From the NCBI RefSeq assembly GCF_003086295.3, contig NC_092050.1, positions 145,483,699 through 145,547,698 on the forward strand: DNA of 64,000 nucleotides, given 5' to 3'. Position 1 is the first letter of the stretch. Every line of letters begins with the position of its first letter. Source of the DNA: Arachis hypogaea (Eukaryota; Streptophyta; Magnoliopsida; Fabales; Fabaceae). Positions 9,926-22,732 of the stretch are shown piece by piece. The position numbers were made by a program, and so were the translations under genes. The notes under the pieces are model-generated. The model did no database searches and was not told the DNA's origin. It saw nothing but the letters and a program-made list of their open reading frames with translations.

Positions 9926-12900
9926 ATAATCATGTCCTAGAACTGCAGAGGGGTGGCGTGTGCTTCTTTTTGCCGAACCCTTAGATAAATTGTTAGCTTG
10001 CATAAGCCCAATGTGGTGATTTTAGTCAAAACTAGGTGCAGTTGGGACGTTGCTATCAGAGCCATTAAAACTTTTGGCTTTGATTTTTGGCATGTTGACA
10101 AAGTAGTGGGTTTTAGTGGAGGAATCTGTGTACTTTGGAGGGATCTTGACATTCAGATAAATGTGATTGAATCCAAGAACCAATATGTGCAAATGGGAGT
10201 GAATAGAGGAAGTGATAGAGAATGGCTTTTAACAGCAGTATATGCCAATCCTAATGAAAACAAAAGAAGAGATACATGAGGAGATCTAAAAAATTTGCAG
10301 GGTAGTATATAGAAGGAATGGTTCGTAGTAGGAGATTTTAACAACATTGCAAAACTATGTGAGAAGAAAGGCTGAGGAAGAATAGATACAAATGCTTGTA
10401 GGCGCTTCAAAAAAATAGGTGAATGATTGTACCTTGATCGACCTAGGAGCAGTGGGAACTAGATTTACTTGGAAGGGCCCAAAATGGGATAATTTGAAAA
10501 GAGTGTTTAAAAGACTTGATCGTGCTCTAGCAAACATAAAATGGAGACTGAGATTTTTGGAAGCGAGAGTGGATGTGTTGGCTAGAGTGAAATCGGATCA
10601 CCATCCAATCTTAGTCACCACTAATCATATGGAAAGTAAAGTTGGAGAAAAGCCTTTTCGATATGAAGAAATGTGGAGTATGCATCCGGAGTTCAAGAAT
10701 TTTATAAAACAACACTGGAACTATCAATATCAAGAAGACAGAGAGTTGAATGGCTTCATAGAGAAATTAATCAGATGGAACAAGGATGTGTTTGAACATA
10801 TTGAAAAGCAAAAAAGAAGGATTATAGCGAGAATTGCTAGTATTCAAAGGACAAGGAGTTATGGGAGGAATAAATTTCTAGAAGAATTAGAAGGGGAGTC
10901 AAATAAAGAACTTGAAGAATTATGAGACAAGGAGGAGACAATGTGAAAGCAAAAATCCAGGGAACAGTGGTTGATCGACAGGGATCGAAGTACGAAATCT
11001 TATCACACTAAGACGATAATTCAGAAAAAAAGAAATCGAATCTTGAAACTTAAGAACAACGATGGTGATTGGATGACCGAGCATCAAGCTCTAGTTGATT
11101 ATGTGATGAAATTCTTCAAAGAATTATATAAAGAAGAGAACCTAGACTCAAGCAAAGTAGAAGAAGAAAGTAGGTATCCTATGCTAGATGAGAATATAAA
11201 ACACAACCTGACAATAATACCAAAGGCTATGGAGGTGAAAGGAGCAATATATAATATAGGGTCTCTCAAGGCTCCGAGGCCGGATGGATTCCCAGCTGCC
11301 TTCTTTACGGAGAACTGGAAAATAGTGGGGGAAAGTGTAATCAAGTTGGTGCAACAATGATGGAGGAATCCGAAGTTAATTAAAGATTTGAATACAACTT
11401 TGATAACTCAATTCCGCCCTATCTTCCTTTGTAATGTGAATTATAAGTGCATTTCAAAGATAGTGGTGGAAAGATTAAAGCTAGTTCTGAGGGACAGAAT
11501 TCTCTTTTTCAGGCAAGTTTTGTTTTAGGACAAAAAATCTAAGATAATATAATAATAGCAAAGGAGGTTGCTCATATAATGAGGAGAGTTAAAGGAAGAA
11601 AAGGCCTAATGGCGGTGAAATTTGATTTCGAGAAAGCCTATGATGGATTAAGTTAGAGTTTTCTAGAAGATTGTTTGGTAAATTTTGGACTAGATGAGTT
11701 GATAATTAAAATAATAATGAGTTGTGTGCAATCTATGTCATACAAAATTTTATGGAATGGAGGAAAAACCAATAGCTTTTAGCCCACTCGCAGAGTGAGA
11801 CAAAGAGACCCGATTTCTCCATATCTGTTTGTGATAGCCATGGATGGGCTGTCTCAAATGATAGAGAATTGGGTGGACAAGGAAAGATGAAAATCAATAA
11901 GAATAGGCAGATTAAGACCAAGCATATCTCATTTGCTCTTTGTGGACAACTTGCTAGTGTTTGCTGAAGCAACATGGGAGCAAATAGAGGAGATTCAACG
12001 TTGTATGAACAGATTTTGTAAGCTCTCTAGATTGAAAGTAAGTGTGGCAAAGACACATGTGGTATTCTCCAATAATATAAGAAGAAAAAGTAGAGACTCA
12101 ACTTTAAAAATCTGCAATTATCAAGAGAAACCAAACCTAGGACGATACCTTGGTGCTATGTTCACAAATTAGAGGAAAGGAAAAGAAAGATTCAAGAATG
12201 TAATAGAAAGAATACAAAGTAAGCTAAAGGGATGGAAAGCTAATTGCTTGCCACTAGCAAGAAGAATAACTTTGACCAAAGCTACTCTAAGCTTAATTGC
12301 AAATTTCGAAATCCAACATAATAGGATACCAAAGGGAATCTATATACAGCTGGAGAAAATGCAGAGAGAATTTATCTAGGAGAACACATAAAATTAAAGA
12401 AAAATACATTTGATAAGTTGGAACACTCTATGTCTCTTAAAAACTGGGAATGAAAAATATATAGAAAGTTAATGATGTTTTTCTCATGAAACTAATTTAG
12501 AAACTTGTGACTAATTTCAACAGCTTGGGGCTAAAATTTTTAGTCACAAATACATCAAAGGAAGAGAAAATACTAGAAAAGTTCAAAGCAAACAAGTTAA
12601 CTCTCCACTCTGGAAAGAACTGGTGAAATTATGGCCTATAGTTACACAGAATTGTAGCAAAATGATAGGAAATTGAGAACAAACATCTTTTTGGTTTGAT
12701 AACTGATTTCTAGAGGAAGGATACCTCTACGAAAGCAGTCAACAATGTACAACAAATTCATCTGGAAGAAACTGTAGCAGATTATATTGATGATGATGGG
12801 GATGGGATATACGAAGGATGGAGAATAAGCTACCGAGTTTGATTATAAACAAGATTAGACTATTCCTCCACCAAGATAGAACACAGAATATTCTTTTAGA

Positions 12901-13500
12901 TGGAAGCACAATACTAGAGGATAAGTGACCATAGCATCAGCATACCAAGTGCAAACAAAAGATTAACAGAAAGAAGAAAGAGGCATATGGAAGGCCATTT
13001 GGAGCTGGAAAGGGATGGAAAGAACCAAAACCTTCATGTGAAAACTATCCCATGAAAAATTCTAACAGCGAAAAGGAAGATGGGAGCACATCTAACATGC
13101 CACCATTGCCAAGGCAAAAGAAAACCATAATACATGCGATGAGGGACTGCCCAAAGACAGCCAGAATATGGTACAAATTATACATCTAGCAGCAGCGACA
13201 ATGTTCTTTGGCACAGAATTGTTCAACTGGATAGAGTTGAATTTGGAAAACTCTGTGGGGATATCTTCCACTTTTTCTTGGAGGGGTGAATTCTTCATGA
13301 CATGTTGGTGGACTTGGAATTGGAGGAATAAGGAAGTTTTCTTTCCCCCATTCCAGAGGTCTACTAATGTTATCAAAATAATTAGAAATAATATAACAAA
13401 TTATCAGGTGGGTTGTATTAGAAAGAGAAGCGGGAGAGAAAGGCCACTCCCGAGAAGAGAGGAAATAGCGTGGAATCTACCTCCTAGAAGGTCCTAAGCT
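9926..13500 (+). pseudogene. LINE ORF2 (endonuclease-reverse transcriptase) relic
   Basis: Endonuclease block 9926-10620 includes PNVVILVKTR (the usual catalytic Glu of the ETR motif is Lys), VVGDFNNI near 10326 and KSDHHPIL near 10590. Reverse transcriptase block about 11210-12350 includes KAPRPDGFPAAFFTENW, KFDFEKAYD, RQRDPISPYLFVIAMD and, where FADDLLLF is expected, LLFVDNLLVF at about 11932-11962, so one catalytic Asp is Asn. A zf-RVT-like segment with CHHCQGK and HAMRDCPKTARIWYKL lies at about 13095-13180, followed by WWTWNWRNKEVF. More than a dozen stops or shifts separate these blocks. Confidence 0.8.
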
Positions 13501-14229
13501 AAATACTGATAGGATGGTCAAGTTGAAGAATAGTGAAGCTGGCTGTGGAGAATTGTTGCGATATTCTCACCCAAACAAAGGTGAACTAACATGATATTCT
13601 CACCCAACCAATTCACTTCTATCAAACCCTATCTCAACAACGGGGACCAATATATCAATGGCAATCTAAAACAAGTCATTGTCTAACTCAGTTATCAAAC
13701 AAGGATAAAATATTCTCGCTCTACTATCACATCCCTAACAAACATAGGGGACCAACATACCAACGGCAACTATTGCCTAAATCAAATATCAATCTATCAA
13801 TTACTCAAATATCTATCAAGTCGAATTCAAACAATCCAAACCAAAGCAATCTCACCAACACTACCCTCATCAACAAACAGTGAACCCCTCGAATCCTCAC
13901 ATCCTCACTTACCCAGTTATAAGAGTCGTGATCCTCAACTTTATATTTTTTCTTACCTACAATTCTTTCAGAAAAGCGAAAAGAAGAAGAAACAGTGGCA
14001 GTAACACAAACTAACCTCTTTTACGCATGCCTTTAAGACTCCAAAACGCTTCAATAGGAAAGTAATGCCACATTTAATGAAACTATTCAGTTCCATGAAA
14101 AACCCTAATCATTGCATCTATTAAATCAATGGTTCAAAATTACATTAGAAAAACTAAAGGCACAATCAATGATAAGACTATTACACTTTTTAATACACGT
14201 TAACTTCAAATCACGTCTGAAATTCAAAT
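13501..14229. other. Non-coding stretch, possibly retrotransposon-derived
   Basis: Less AT-rich than its surroundings and without long frames. It adjoins the LTR-like segment to the right and may be the untranslated tail of the same element. No motif identifies it. Confidence 0.35.
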
Positions 14230-14690
14230 TATTTTATTCTTTATTTTTATAAAGTAAGTTGATTTGGAGGCTCCATACCTATAACTCAGACCGCCGAGTT
14301 ATAACTAAAAAAACTCAACCTGCTTTATCAAAATATAGCCAGGCTAAGCTTGGGAGCTGTGATATGGCCGCTATAACTCATCCTTAATACTATAACTCGG
14401 CAGTATACGTTATATGGCCGTTATAACTCGTCCTTAATATTATAACTTGGCAGCATACGTTATAGATCAGTTATCAATAATAGGCACCAAAAGAAATATT
14501 GTAATGCCCTGATATGTTATTACTCTCCATTAATGCGAATTATTGAGAGTATAACTGTCAATGCTTCATCCCAAAATATAAAAAGGAGGTAAAACATTTA
14601 TTTAATTCATTGCATTTTCTGCAAAGCTTATTACTCATTTATTAACTTGAGTGTCAGAATGCCTTTTGCAGGTATTCACTCCTTTATTTT
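14230..14690 (+). mobile_element. Probable LTR fragment or solo LTR, Ty3-gypsy-like
   Basis: Contains repeated TATAACTCGGCAG / TATAACTCGTCC segments, a clear promoter-like TATAAAAAGGAGG at 14577-14589, and then ACTTGAGTGTCAGAATGCC followed by TTTTGCAGGTA. That ending resembles the U5 part of large plant gypsy LTRs of the Tat/Ogre type as I remember them. No partner LTR or coding domain is present. Confidence 0.5.
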
Positions 14691-15778
14691 CTTCTTATCG
14701 ACATATAACTCATCCCAACAAAAAATTTACAAATACTCATTAGCACACAAATTATACACCAACCAACCTCTATCAGAACAGTTACCATTGTATATGTAGA
14801 TATATACATACATATGTAGTGTGCAACAGTTTTAATTATTATGTATCCTATATATGTTGTTTGTCTAAAGGGGGCACTCATATATAAATTAGAGATATAT
14901 GTAGAATACAGAGAAATATTCGTTGTAAAAAAAAAAAGAAAAAAAAAAGACCCACATAATTTTTTCTCTCTCACTCTATGTGTATGCATATTTGATTTTA
15001 TATATGTATAGGACCAACCGAGCAAGTACCTCGACTAAAATGTCCTATACATGTATGCACCAATTTAACCCTTAAATCGTCTTCCTTATATCAATACTTT
15101 ATCCATCTTCTAATTACGTTCACTAAAATTAATTTAGTATTATTAGTTCAAAATTAATTAGCGTCACTTATATAGGATTTGATGCGTTTGACATCTCATG
15201 ATGCCTGTATAATAGATGCGGTAATAATAAAAAAAATAATATCTAAAATTATTTTATATAATATAATATCTATAATTTTACATACATAATATTTATAATT
15301 ATATATTTATTATATTTAAAATTATATAATTATTCTAACAATAATTAATAAATATTAAATAAAATAACTTTAGATTATTTAGACTAGTTTTTATTATTTT
15401 TCAAACATTATTGTAATAGATGCATCTCCTTGCACTAATTAATGTGATTTTTAAAAATCATAATTACATTTTTTTAAATATATAAGTGCTATGTTTTTTT
15501 CAGTTTAATAATAAAAACGTTTGGTTCAATAAATAATATATCAATTATTATACTAAATATACATTAAAATTAATTATTAATATAAAATATATATTAAAAA
15601 TAAATTAAATAATATATATTATATATAAATATATTATAACTGATTTTAGTAATTAATTTTAATTCATACTTAGTATTTTTGATAATCTATTTATTATTAA
15701 AGTTCATAAAATTGAACAATATTGTTTACTCCATTGTTTAATAATAAGCGATAGACCAAATAACTACTTTGCGGGATT
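14691..15778. other. AT-rich intergenic stretch, nothing recognised
   Basis: Only short frames of low-complexity composition; no splice-consistent coding pattern or repeat pair seen. Confidence 0.5.
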
Positions 15779-15789
15779 AGCTATACATT

Positions 15790-15979
15790 TTGTTAACTAA
15801 TTTGGGTTGGTCGAGTGGTCAGCTCACTCGTTCGCTTAAGTAAGTGTCGGAGGTTCGAATCCTGCCTTATGCATGCAGTAACTCATTGGCCAGCGGCAAA
15901 CCCTTAAATGAAACTCCGATCCACGACGGATTAGTCCTTGTCCTGTCGGACTGGAGGATAGGACAACCAAAAAAAAAAA
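15790..15979 (+). mobile_element. tRNA-derived SINE with target-site duplication
   Basis: The head is tRNA-like: A box TGGTCGAGTGGTC (from 15809) and B box GGTTCGAATCC (from 15851), then a family-specific body with GATCCACGACGGATTAGTCC, and a poly(A) tail of about 12. The element sits between perfect 11 bp direct repeats AGCTATACATT at 15779-15789 and 15980-15990. Boxes A and B would drive Pol III transcription. It has no coding capacity. Confidence 0.85.
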
Positions 15980-16477
15980 AGCTATACATTATGTCTACGT
16001 TGGAAACATCAAAACAAAATACTATTACTTTTGTTAATTAGTCTAACCCTAAAATTTATATATGCATTATTTGGCCTTCATTATGTATGGCATAATAGTC
16101 TGAATCTAAATCTGGTTCTAGAGCTGTGTATTCTGAGCATGCATGCATGTCAGCATGTGCATGTATCTATCTCCAAACCAATAACTACACTTTCCTTATT
16201 ATTCATTCAAAATATTGAAAGAAACATTTGTAGATGCATCCCATTTTGCCACACCATCTGAAAATGGGTTGTATGTATGGCACTCATCAATATAAAGTCT
16301 CTGCTCATTTTCAAATCAACTTAATTAATTCAACCCTTGCAGCCTTATATTAATACCACCCCATCTACCTATAACGGAGGGGATATCTATTATTTATTCT
16401 CTATGCATCCTAATAATTAACCAACGCGTCATGTTCATCCATTTAAATCTTGAGTGTTTTAAATCAAATTGGATGAT

Positions 16478-16655
16478 TTAAGTGTTCAGTTTACTCATCT
16501 GTTTAAATAAGTATCGATACTTTTGTATTTTATTTTATATATATAACAATTTTATTATTGGCCAACGACAGTCAATGAACTCTTAAATGAAATTCAGATC
16601 CACAATGGATTAATTCTTAATTTATCAAACTGAAAAATGCGAGCAACCAAAAAAA
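16478..16655 (+). mobile_element. Older, diverged copy of the same SINE
   Basis: Aligns with the 15790 element: GTGTTCAGTTTACTCATCTG matches its A-box region, GTATCGATACTTTTG its B-box region with the promoter destroyed, and GATCCACAATGGATTAATTC its body, ending in AACCAAAAAAAT. An AT-rich insertion separates head and body. Confidence 0.65.
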
Positions 16656-16661
16656 TATTAA

Positions 16662-17054
16662 GGGCTTGTTTGGTTGAATTTCTAAGAAAATATCTTTTTT
16701 TGAGTTATCTTTTTTTAAAAGATATTATGAAAAAGTAAAAGTAATTTTATGTTTGGATATCTCATGCAAAAATATCTTTTTATCTATCAATTATGTTTGG
16801 GTATAACAATATAAAAGTATTTTTTTGTTTATTTATTACATGGAAAATATTTTTAATTTTTTTAAGAAAAAAATATCTTTTAAAAAAAGATATAAATTAC
16901 AACTTCTCAAAAAAAATATTTTTTTTTTATTTTTCTAGTGTTTTTACTTTTACTACTAGAAATTTGCCAAACATACTAAAAAATAAAAAAAAAAATCCTT
17001 TTTCGTTAAAAAAAGATCTTTTTTTTTACAAAATAATAACACCCAAACAAGCAC
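16662..17054. mobile_element. Tourist-like (PIF/Harbinger) MITE, 393 bp
   Basis: Terminal inverted repeats GGGCTTGTTTGGTTG / GTGCTTGTTTGGGTG are bounded by TAA on both sides (16659-16661 and 17055-17057). TAA-type 3 bp duplications and this terminus are typical of Tourist elements. The interior is A/T homopolymer-rich with AAAAGATAT motifs in both orientations; no transposase. Confidence 0.7.
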
Positions 17055-17670
17055 TAAGTAAAGTGTTTTAATTAGCTGATTGGTAATTCATTACTACTTC
17101 TTTTAGAAAATTATAAGTTGCATATTTATCTTTCCATAAGTAATAATCTTGTTAAATAGATCAACCATAATAATGTGCTTGAGTAGTTAATTAATTAATT
17201 ATGGTTCTCTTTTGATAAATAAAATTAAAATTTAATTTTGATATATTGTAAATATAATATAAACGATTAAATTTTATACATGTATTTAATAATGTATTAC
17301 TAAATTAATAAAAATAACTAAATTTTATATTTGTTGTGAAAATATTTATCAAAAAAATAAATAATATAATTGAATAATTATATCAAAATTTTATACTGGT
17401 CAATACATAAAATTAAACTCATAGTTATCCCCATAATTCTTCTTTAATTTACACAAATCTATAAAGTAAAATAAATAAATAAATAAAATTGATTAGCACC
17501 CTTCTCTAATGATGCATGCTCACATCAATCTTCACCACTGTTATGTTTTTTTTTTTTTTTCCAATCACTGTTATGTTTATAGAGGAATGGAGTCACATTT
17601 TACAAAACAATTAGGTAATGAGCACAGTGTGAGAATTACAATATATAACATCCATAAGACTACTTATCAC

Positions 17671-17940
17671 AACAATAATAGCCAAGAGGATTAAATAAGA
17701 TTTTGGGGTGCTTTGACTTTAATTTGAAAAATGCATAAAATATATATAAATGTGTTAAATATATAACTATTTATGGTTTTTTTTTTGTCGGTCTAAATTT
17801 TTGGATCACAAGAATAATAGCTAAGAGGATTAAATAAGATTTTGGGTGCTTGACTTTAATTTGAAAAATGTATAAAATATATATAAATATGTTAAATATA
17901 TAATTATTTGTGTGTCTTTTTTTATTGGTCTAAATTTTAA
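17671..17940. repeat. Tandem duplication, unit about 140 bp
   Basis: Two adjacent copies begin AAGAGGATTAAATAAGATTT and end GGTCTAAATTTT (about 17678-17802 and 17823-17940), more than 90 percent alike. No gene overlaps it. Confidence 0.8.
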
Positions 17941-19290
17941 AAAAAAAATAATTTTATAATATAATATTAAAATATTTATAATCTAAAGATTTAGAGTTCA
18001 ATTTTTACTTATTTAAATATAGTATCATTATGTCACTAGTAACACAATACAAATTAAACACAATAGAAGAAAAAAGAGAGATGAAAGGGAGAAATCCTAA
18101 TAAAATTTGTGCAGAGAGAGAGAGAGATGTTGTAAATAAAAAGAAGAGAGATAGTAAAAATACATATGATAAAAGTTAAATTAATAATTTTATAAAAAGT
18201 TAATAGTAGTTGATTATATAAATTAATTGTTGAGTAAATATTTAATTCAATTTGTTAAACGGAATATATCTTTAAAAAGTTATTTTGTTAATCACATCTT
18301 TTATAATTTATTTTATTAAAATTAAAATCTTTCAGTGTTCAGAATATCTCTTTACTGCAAAGTAAATGTGCAGTTAGTCAATTATTGTATAATATATATA
18401 TGTATATGCAAATAGCAATATTTAGCTTTTAATGTGAAAATTAAAGTTTCATATGAAATGATAGTAGTAATAGTAATGAGCATCAGAGCAGAAATAACTT
18501 TTGAAATTGAGCTGACATGCGCGTGAACTCCAACTAAATGGCTTCATCAATGTAATAGGCTGCAACAGAGGCTTCTTTGACCAAGGAAAAATGCAAGCAG
18601 TGAATTTGTTGCCGAGTTTGAATGGTCGAACCAAACTTAAAATTTTAAACTATCGAAACAAATAATGAAAGTAATGAAGAAGGTAAACCGATAGAATTGA
18701 AGAGAAAGAAGGGGAAGAAGGAAGGATTTATTCAGTTCTGCTGATTAGCCGTGGGCAAATATATTATCCCCTGGCTAAAATACTGAATTTCATGAAAGCA
18801 GCGTTACTAACAACTTGGCCATCGGTACTATTAAAAGTACGAATAAAAATTAAATTTTAGATAATATATTATTTATTTTTAAAATTGAAAACTAAAACTA
18901 AATTCAATTTTAATTTGTTGTCATTCGGTATTGTATTTAAAAATTATAAATTTATTTTTAATTACTTATTATTTATTAGTGACGGTCGATAATCAATTTA
19001 AATTTAACAAAAATAAAAAATAAATAAATTATATTACCAACTTTACATTTTTAAATAATTAAAAATAAGTTTTAATAGTAAAATATGAGAAAGTATTGGG
19101 AGACAATCATTTTAGTATACAATGTGTATAATAAAAATAAAATAAAAAAATTAAATTATAATTAATAACTAGATTTTTCATTAACTTCAAATTTTAAATT
19201 TTAAAAAATTAGGATTAGCAATTAAACGTTTAAATACGTACAGTTACTTAACATCTCATCAAAATTTCACACTCATTGGTGTCTGACATT
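17941..19290. other. AT-rich stretch; one less AT-rich patch unidentified
   Basis: 18470-18720 is richer in GC than its flanks and has a 61-residue minus-strand frame (18449-18634), but I recognise no domain and see no partner exon. The rest is AT-rich and looks non-coding. Confidence 0.4.
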
Positions 19291-19453
19291 GACGCTGCAG
19301 CAATTCCCGGCCGACCGTTCTACTGCCGCCGCGTGGTTCTGGCCAACAAAACCGCACGTGGTCTCTCCGTTGGCGTATCAGATCCCTCGGCAGGTCCTTC
19401 TTTTCTTCCCCGTCGCCGCGGCCACTTCCGGTTACTGCGCAACTAGCAACCGT

Positions 19454-19825
19454 TCAACGCTGCACCCCCTGGATCCTGGCAGCCGCGCTCAGATTCAATT
19501 CGCACCCAATGGCCTTCTTGAACGTTCTGTTACCGTCAGAAAGTAACAGAACTTCGTCGTTGATTTTCAGGAGGTCTTTTTTCCACACCTTCATCACGAA
19601 TGCGTCGCACGCGATTCTGTCCACGCCTTTCGCCTTTAGCTCTGCTGATGGTTGAACGTGCTTCTGCAAGCAGGTTGGTGTGAAGGCTCCCGGGATCGCA
19701 AAAATGATGGCTTTTTTGCCCTTCGTTAGGTCGAAGATGATGGTGGTTTGAACTTCGCCGGCGTTATCTAGGTAGGAGAAGGTCGCTTCTGAAAAATTTG
19801 AGATAGATCTAAACCCAACAAACAA
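19454..19825 (-). pseudogene. PRXIIE: Type II peroxiredoxin (plastid PRXIIE-like) pseudogene
   Basis: Type II peroxiredoxins reduce hydroperoxides with glutaredoxin or thioredoxin as donor. The frame reads FSEATFSYLDNAGEVQTT, KGKKAIIFAIPGAFTPTC with the peroxidatic Cys, then AELKAKGVDRIACDAFVMK and INDEVLLLSDGNRTFKKAIG. The plastid form is indicated by SYLD and GEVQT. About six residues are lost after QKHV and four after IAC, the transit peptide is absent, and the C-terminal half after ELNLS is replaced by unrelated sequence with stops. It is intronless. The adjoining GC-rich block (19290-19460) is not identifiable. Not expected to be functional. Confidence 0.8.
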
Positions 19826-20515
19826 TCATCCAGATACCTATTAAAATAAACATCCGACTACCTAATGAAATGAACATCTATCATTTGTTAATTATATATA
19901 TTTAAACTAACCATTCTCGTAAAAATTACGATAACCATCTGCCAACCTATTGAACTGAACATCCATCAATGGGCACATGAGGGAAAAGCATGGGTGGGGA
20001 AGACATGGGTACAATTGTAGGGCTGCGGGGTTAAAATTTGAAATTTAAAATCGGTGAATTTGAAATTTAATGGTTATTTTATCGTATATTTTGGAAAATT
20101 TGGTAGTAGGTAAAAAATAGTTAAAATTTGAAATCGAGGGTAAAAGTTTTTTGTTATTAGAATTTAGAAGGTTTTTTTATTTTTTAATCCACCGTGGATC
20201 ATAAATCAGCTCATTGTATATATTGTTAAGATTTTTCATTGTCTCCCTAGCGGAGTTCGTAAAATATTTATCAACTGCGTGGTTATAGGTAAATTCATTG
20301 CATTGATAATATGATACGTACCAATTAACGCCAATATTTACTAACAGTTTGGTCATCGATGACTTGCTATTCGCTGATTTTTTGCCAATATTTCTCTAAT
20401 AGTAACATATGAAATTCCAAAACATGCATATCCTCCAATTCTAAGATAGCATGAAAGATGGAATCCTAAACGAATATTGTGGTAGTACTATGTTGATCGA
20501 GTTAAGTCTCACGAT

Positions 20516-22200
20516 GGTCCCTAAAGTTATACTCAAGACTCAAAGTGACCCCTAAAATTAATAGTTACTCAATTTTATCCTCGAAGTTGCACTCCGGGAC
20601 ATAATAGTTTCTTAGACAATTTCCATCCATTATTAGCGTAAAAAAACTGAGATGGACTCATTCCTTCCACGCTGATACTGTGATGGCTAACTGATGTGGT
20701 GAAGGAAACTCTATTTTTACAATTTAATCCATTTTTTCCCTTTTAAAACCCTAATCTCCAAATTATGTTCGCTATCTGCAGATCTTCCATTCCCTTCTCC
20801 TTTGTTGAAAACTCAAAGCAGGCTCCATTATTAGCCTCGACTGATCCTACCTCATCAACTATTTCCCGCATGATATGATCCACAATTTGAGAGTCGTTTC
20901 GACTCTTCTTTGCTGGTCCTAGCCGGAAAAGGAAGACGGAGATCGTTGCTTGCTGCAGCTTCTGAGAGAGGTTTCGTTTCTTTGATGAGGAAGGCGAAGG
21001 GGTGGTAGTGGCAGCACCCGAACCCCAACCCGCACCCGCACCCGCACCCGTATGCTGGTCGTTGTTGTTGCTCTATTATGGCAAGTATTATGGTTGAGTT
21101 ATTGAAGGAGAAAATGAATGTTCTCGACCTTTTTTCCTCTGTGCTCTCTGCCATGCCGCTGATGATAAGATCCATAGTAGAAAGATTGTCACTAAAATCA
21201 AGTGGCATCTGCAGGATTTCTCTAAGGGATGGTAGGAATACCTTGCGCTCATGTTTAATCAATTTATGATGCGTACTCAAGGTAGACAACATAATCTTGG
21301 TTTTCTGCTTGATCCTATTCCCAATTTTCTTTCTCTTAGTTTGTATATAGTGATAATTTTATTGGTATGCTGATAAGCCTTTTTAGTTTATTTCTTTCTG
21401 ATTTTCATTTTTTTTATGGAAAATGGCCATTGCTGTCTAGATGAGATGCTTATGAATTTGCTTCTATTTTTCTTCTATAACCATTTGGCAACTGATGAGT
21501 TATCTTACTAATTTTTACAGCAGTTGATAACTGCCAAGTTGGATATGTTCTTCTATCCCCAACCCATTGAAATTGAATTGCTACTTAACCCCCGCATATA
21601 AAAGAAGCAAAGTAGATAAGTTTCCATTGCTAATCTTCCGTGTCTTGAGTTACCTATACCTTCATTCTCATATGATCTTTCTATTTCTCTCCATTGAATT
21701 GGCAATTTTAAATATGCTTTAGTTTGTATTTTGATTATGATAGGCTAACATTTTCTATACACGAGTCAGATACATAAAAAAAAATCCAGCTTGAGCTGTC
21801 TATTTCCTTCATCATTATCGTGCTCTATTTCCTATATGTATTCATGTACGTAGTTCAAAATCTATAGTTGTTGCATATATTCATGTATATGGTTCATATT
21901 GGATTTGATGGATGGTGTTCTAAATAATAAAATCCATGTGTTGAAGAATGGGAGTGAATGTTATTCGATGGGGAAATTTTAATCTTTTGAAGCTCCATTG
22001 TTCACCAAATAGAAGGGAATGTCTGCATTTAGAGAATATAATTTGGGGATTAGGGTTTTAAAAGGAGGAAGGGACCAAATTACCAAAAAAAAAAATTTCG
22101 CCACATCAGCTAGTCGTTACAATGCCAGCTTGACAAGAATCAGTCCACCTCAACTTTTCAGTAATGGATGAAAAAACTGCTTAAGGAACTACTATTATTA
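20516..22200. mobile_element. Mutator-like element with long inverted repeats
   Basis: Long terminal inverted repeats pair 20598-20820 with the complement of about 21985-22200. Matching landmarks are CATCCATTA, GAGRTGGACT, GCTGATGTGG and TTTTAAAACCCTAATC on both arms. The left arm extends to about 20516 with GGTCCCTAAAGTTATACTC; the right arm seems to lack that terminal part. The interior includes a GC-rich hexamer run, CACCCG repeated near 21030-21050, and two overlapping frames (20855-21292 minus, 21078-21269 plus) with no domain I recognise; they may be captured host sequence. No MULE transposase is present. Confidence 0.65.
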
Positions 22201-22732
22201 ATATGAATAATTATAATAAATATATAATTGAATCAGTTCACGAGTCCATTAGCTGAGCTTACCAAGTACAATACGAACTTAAATCTAAACTCAAAATTAG
22301 CTTATAATCTCATAAGTTTAAATTAATGAGTTGTTAACGAGTTGAATTTAAGCTGGCTCACGAGTCAACTTGACTCACTTCCAACCCTCATTTACATCGT
22401 CCCATGCATCCTGATTTGCATATGTGATTTTATAATTTACTTCGAACTCTTCGTTATTTTCACTAAACTTTTCTTTTCATTTCATCCTTCTAATTCCTTC
22501 TAAAAGATTTGTGATATCTTCTTCCTCGATAGGTGATTATTATTTGAACTGAATTTACAACTTCATGGTTGACACATGAACTTGTGTTTGTTGAAAAATT
22601 ACAAATATTTTTTGCATATTACCCTCATTAGTTACATTTATTATTGTTTGAAATGGTATATGAACTTACCGGCTACTAGTATCTAGACTTAATATAAATG
22701 TTTGTGACCCTCTTCGGAATATATATATATAG
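22201..22732. other. Intergenic stretch, nothing recognised
   Basis: AT-rich, no frames of note. It separates the Mutator-like element from the plastid DNA insertion. Confidence 0.5.

Larger units (their letters stand above)
7850..13500 (+). mobile_element. Degenerate L1-type LINE retrotransposon
   Basis: A full-length-looking but dead non-LTR element in plus orientation. In order: a leader, ORF1 (DUF4283-type plus zinc knuckle), then ORF2 with apurinic-type endonuclease, reverse transcriptase and a C-terminal zf-RVT-like domain. Both frames hold many stops and shifts. I see no clean poly(A) tail or target-site duplication, so the outer borders are approximate. Confidence 0.85.

Noticed and set aside
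15809..15861. Possible nuclear tRNA gene
   Set aside because: A and B boxes are present but the sequence runs on into a SINE body with poly(A) and target duplications and cannot fold as a full tRNA.
19289..19546. 85-codon plus-strand frame over the peroxiredoxin pseudogene
   Set aside because: Partly antisense to the pseudogene; composition vaguely like a transit peptide but no match I can defend.
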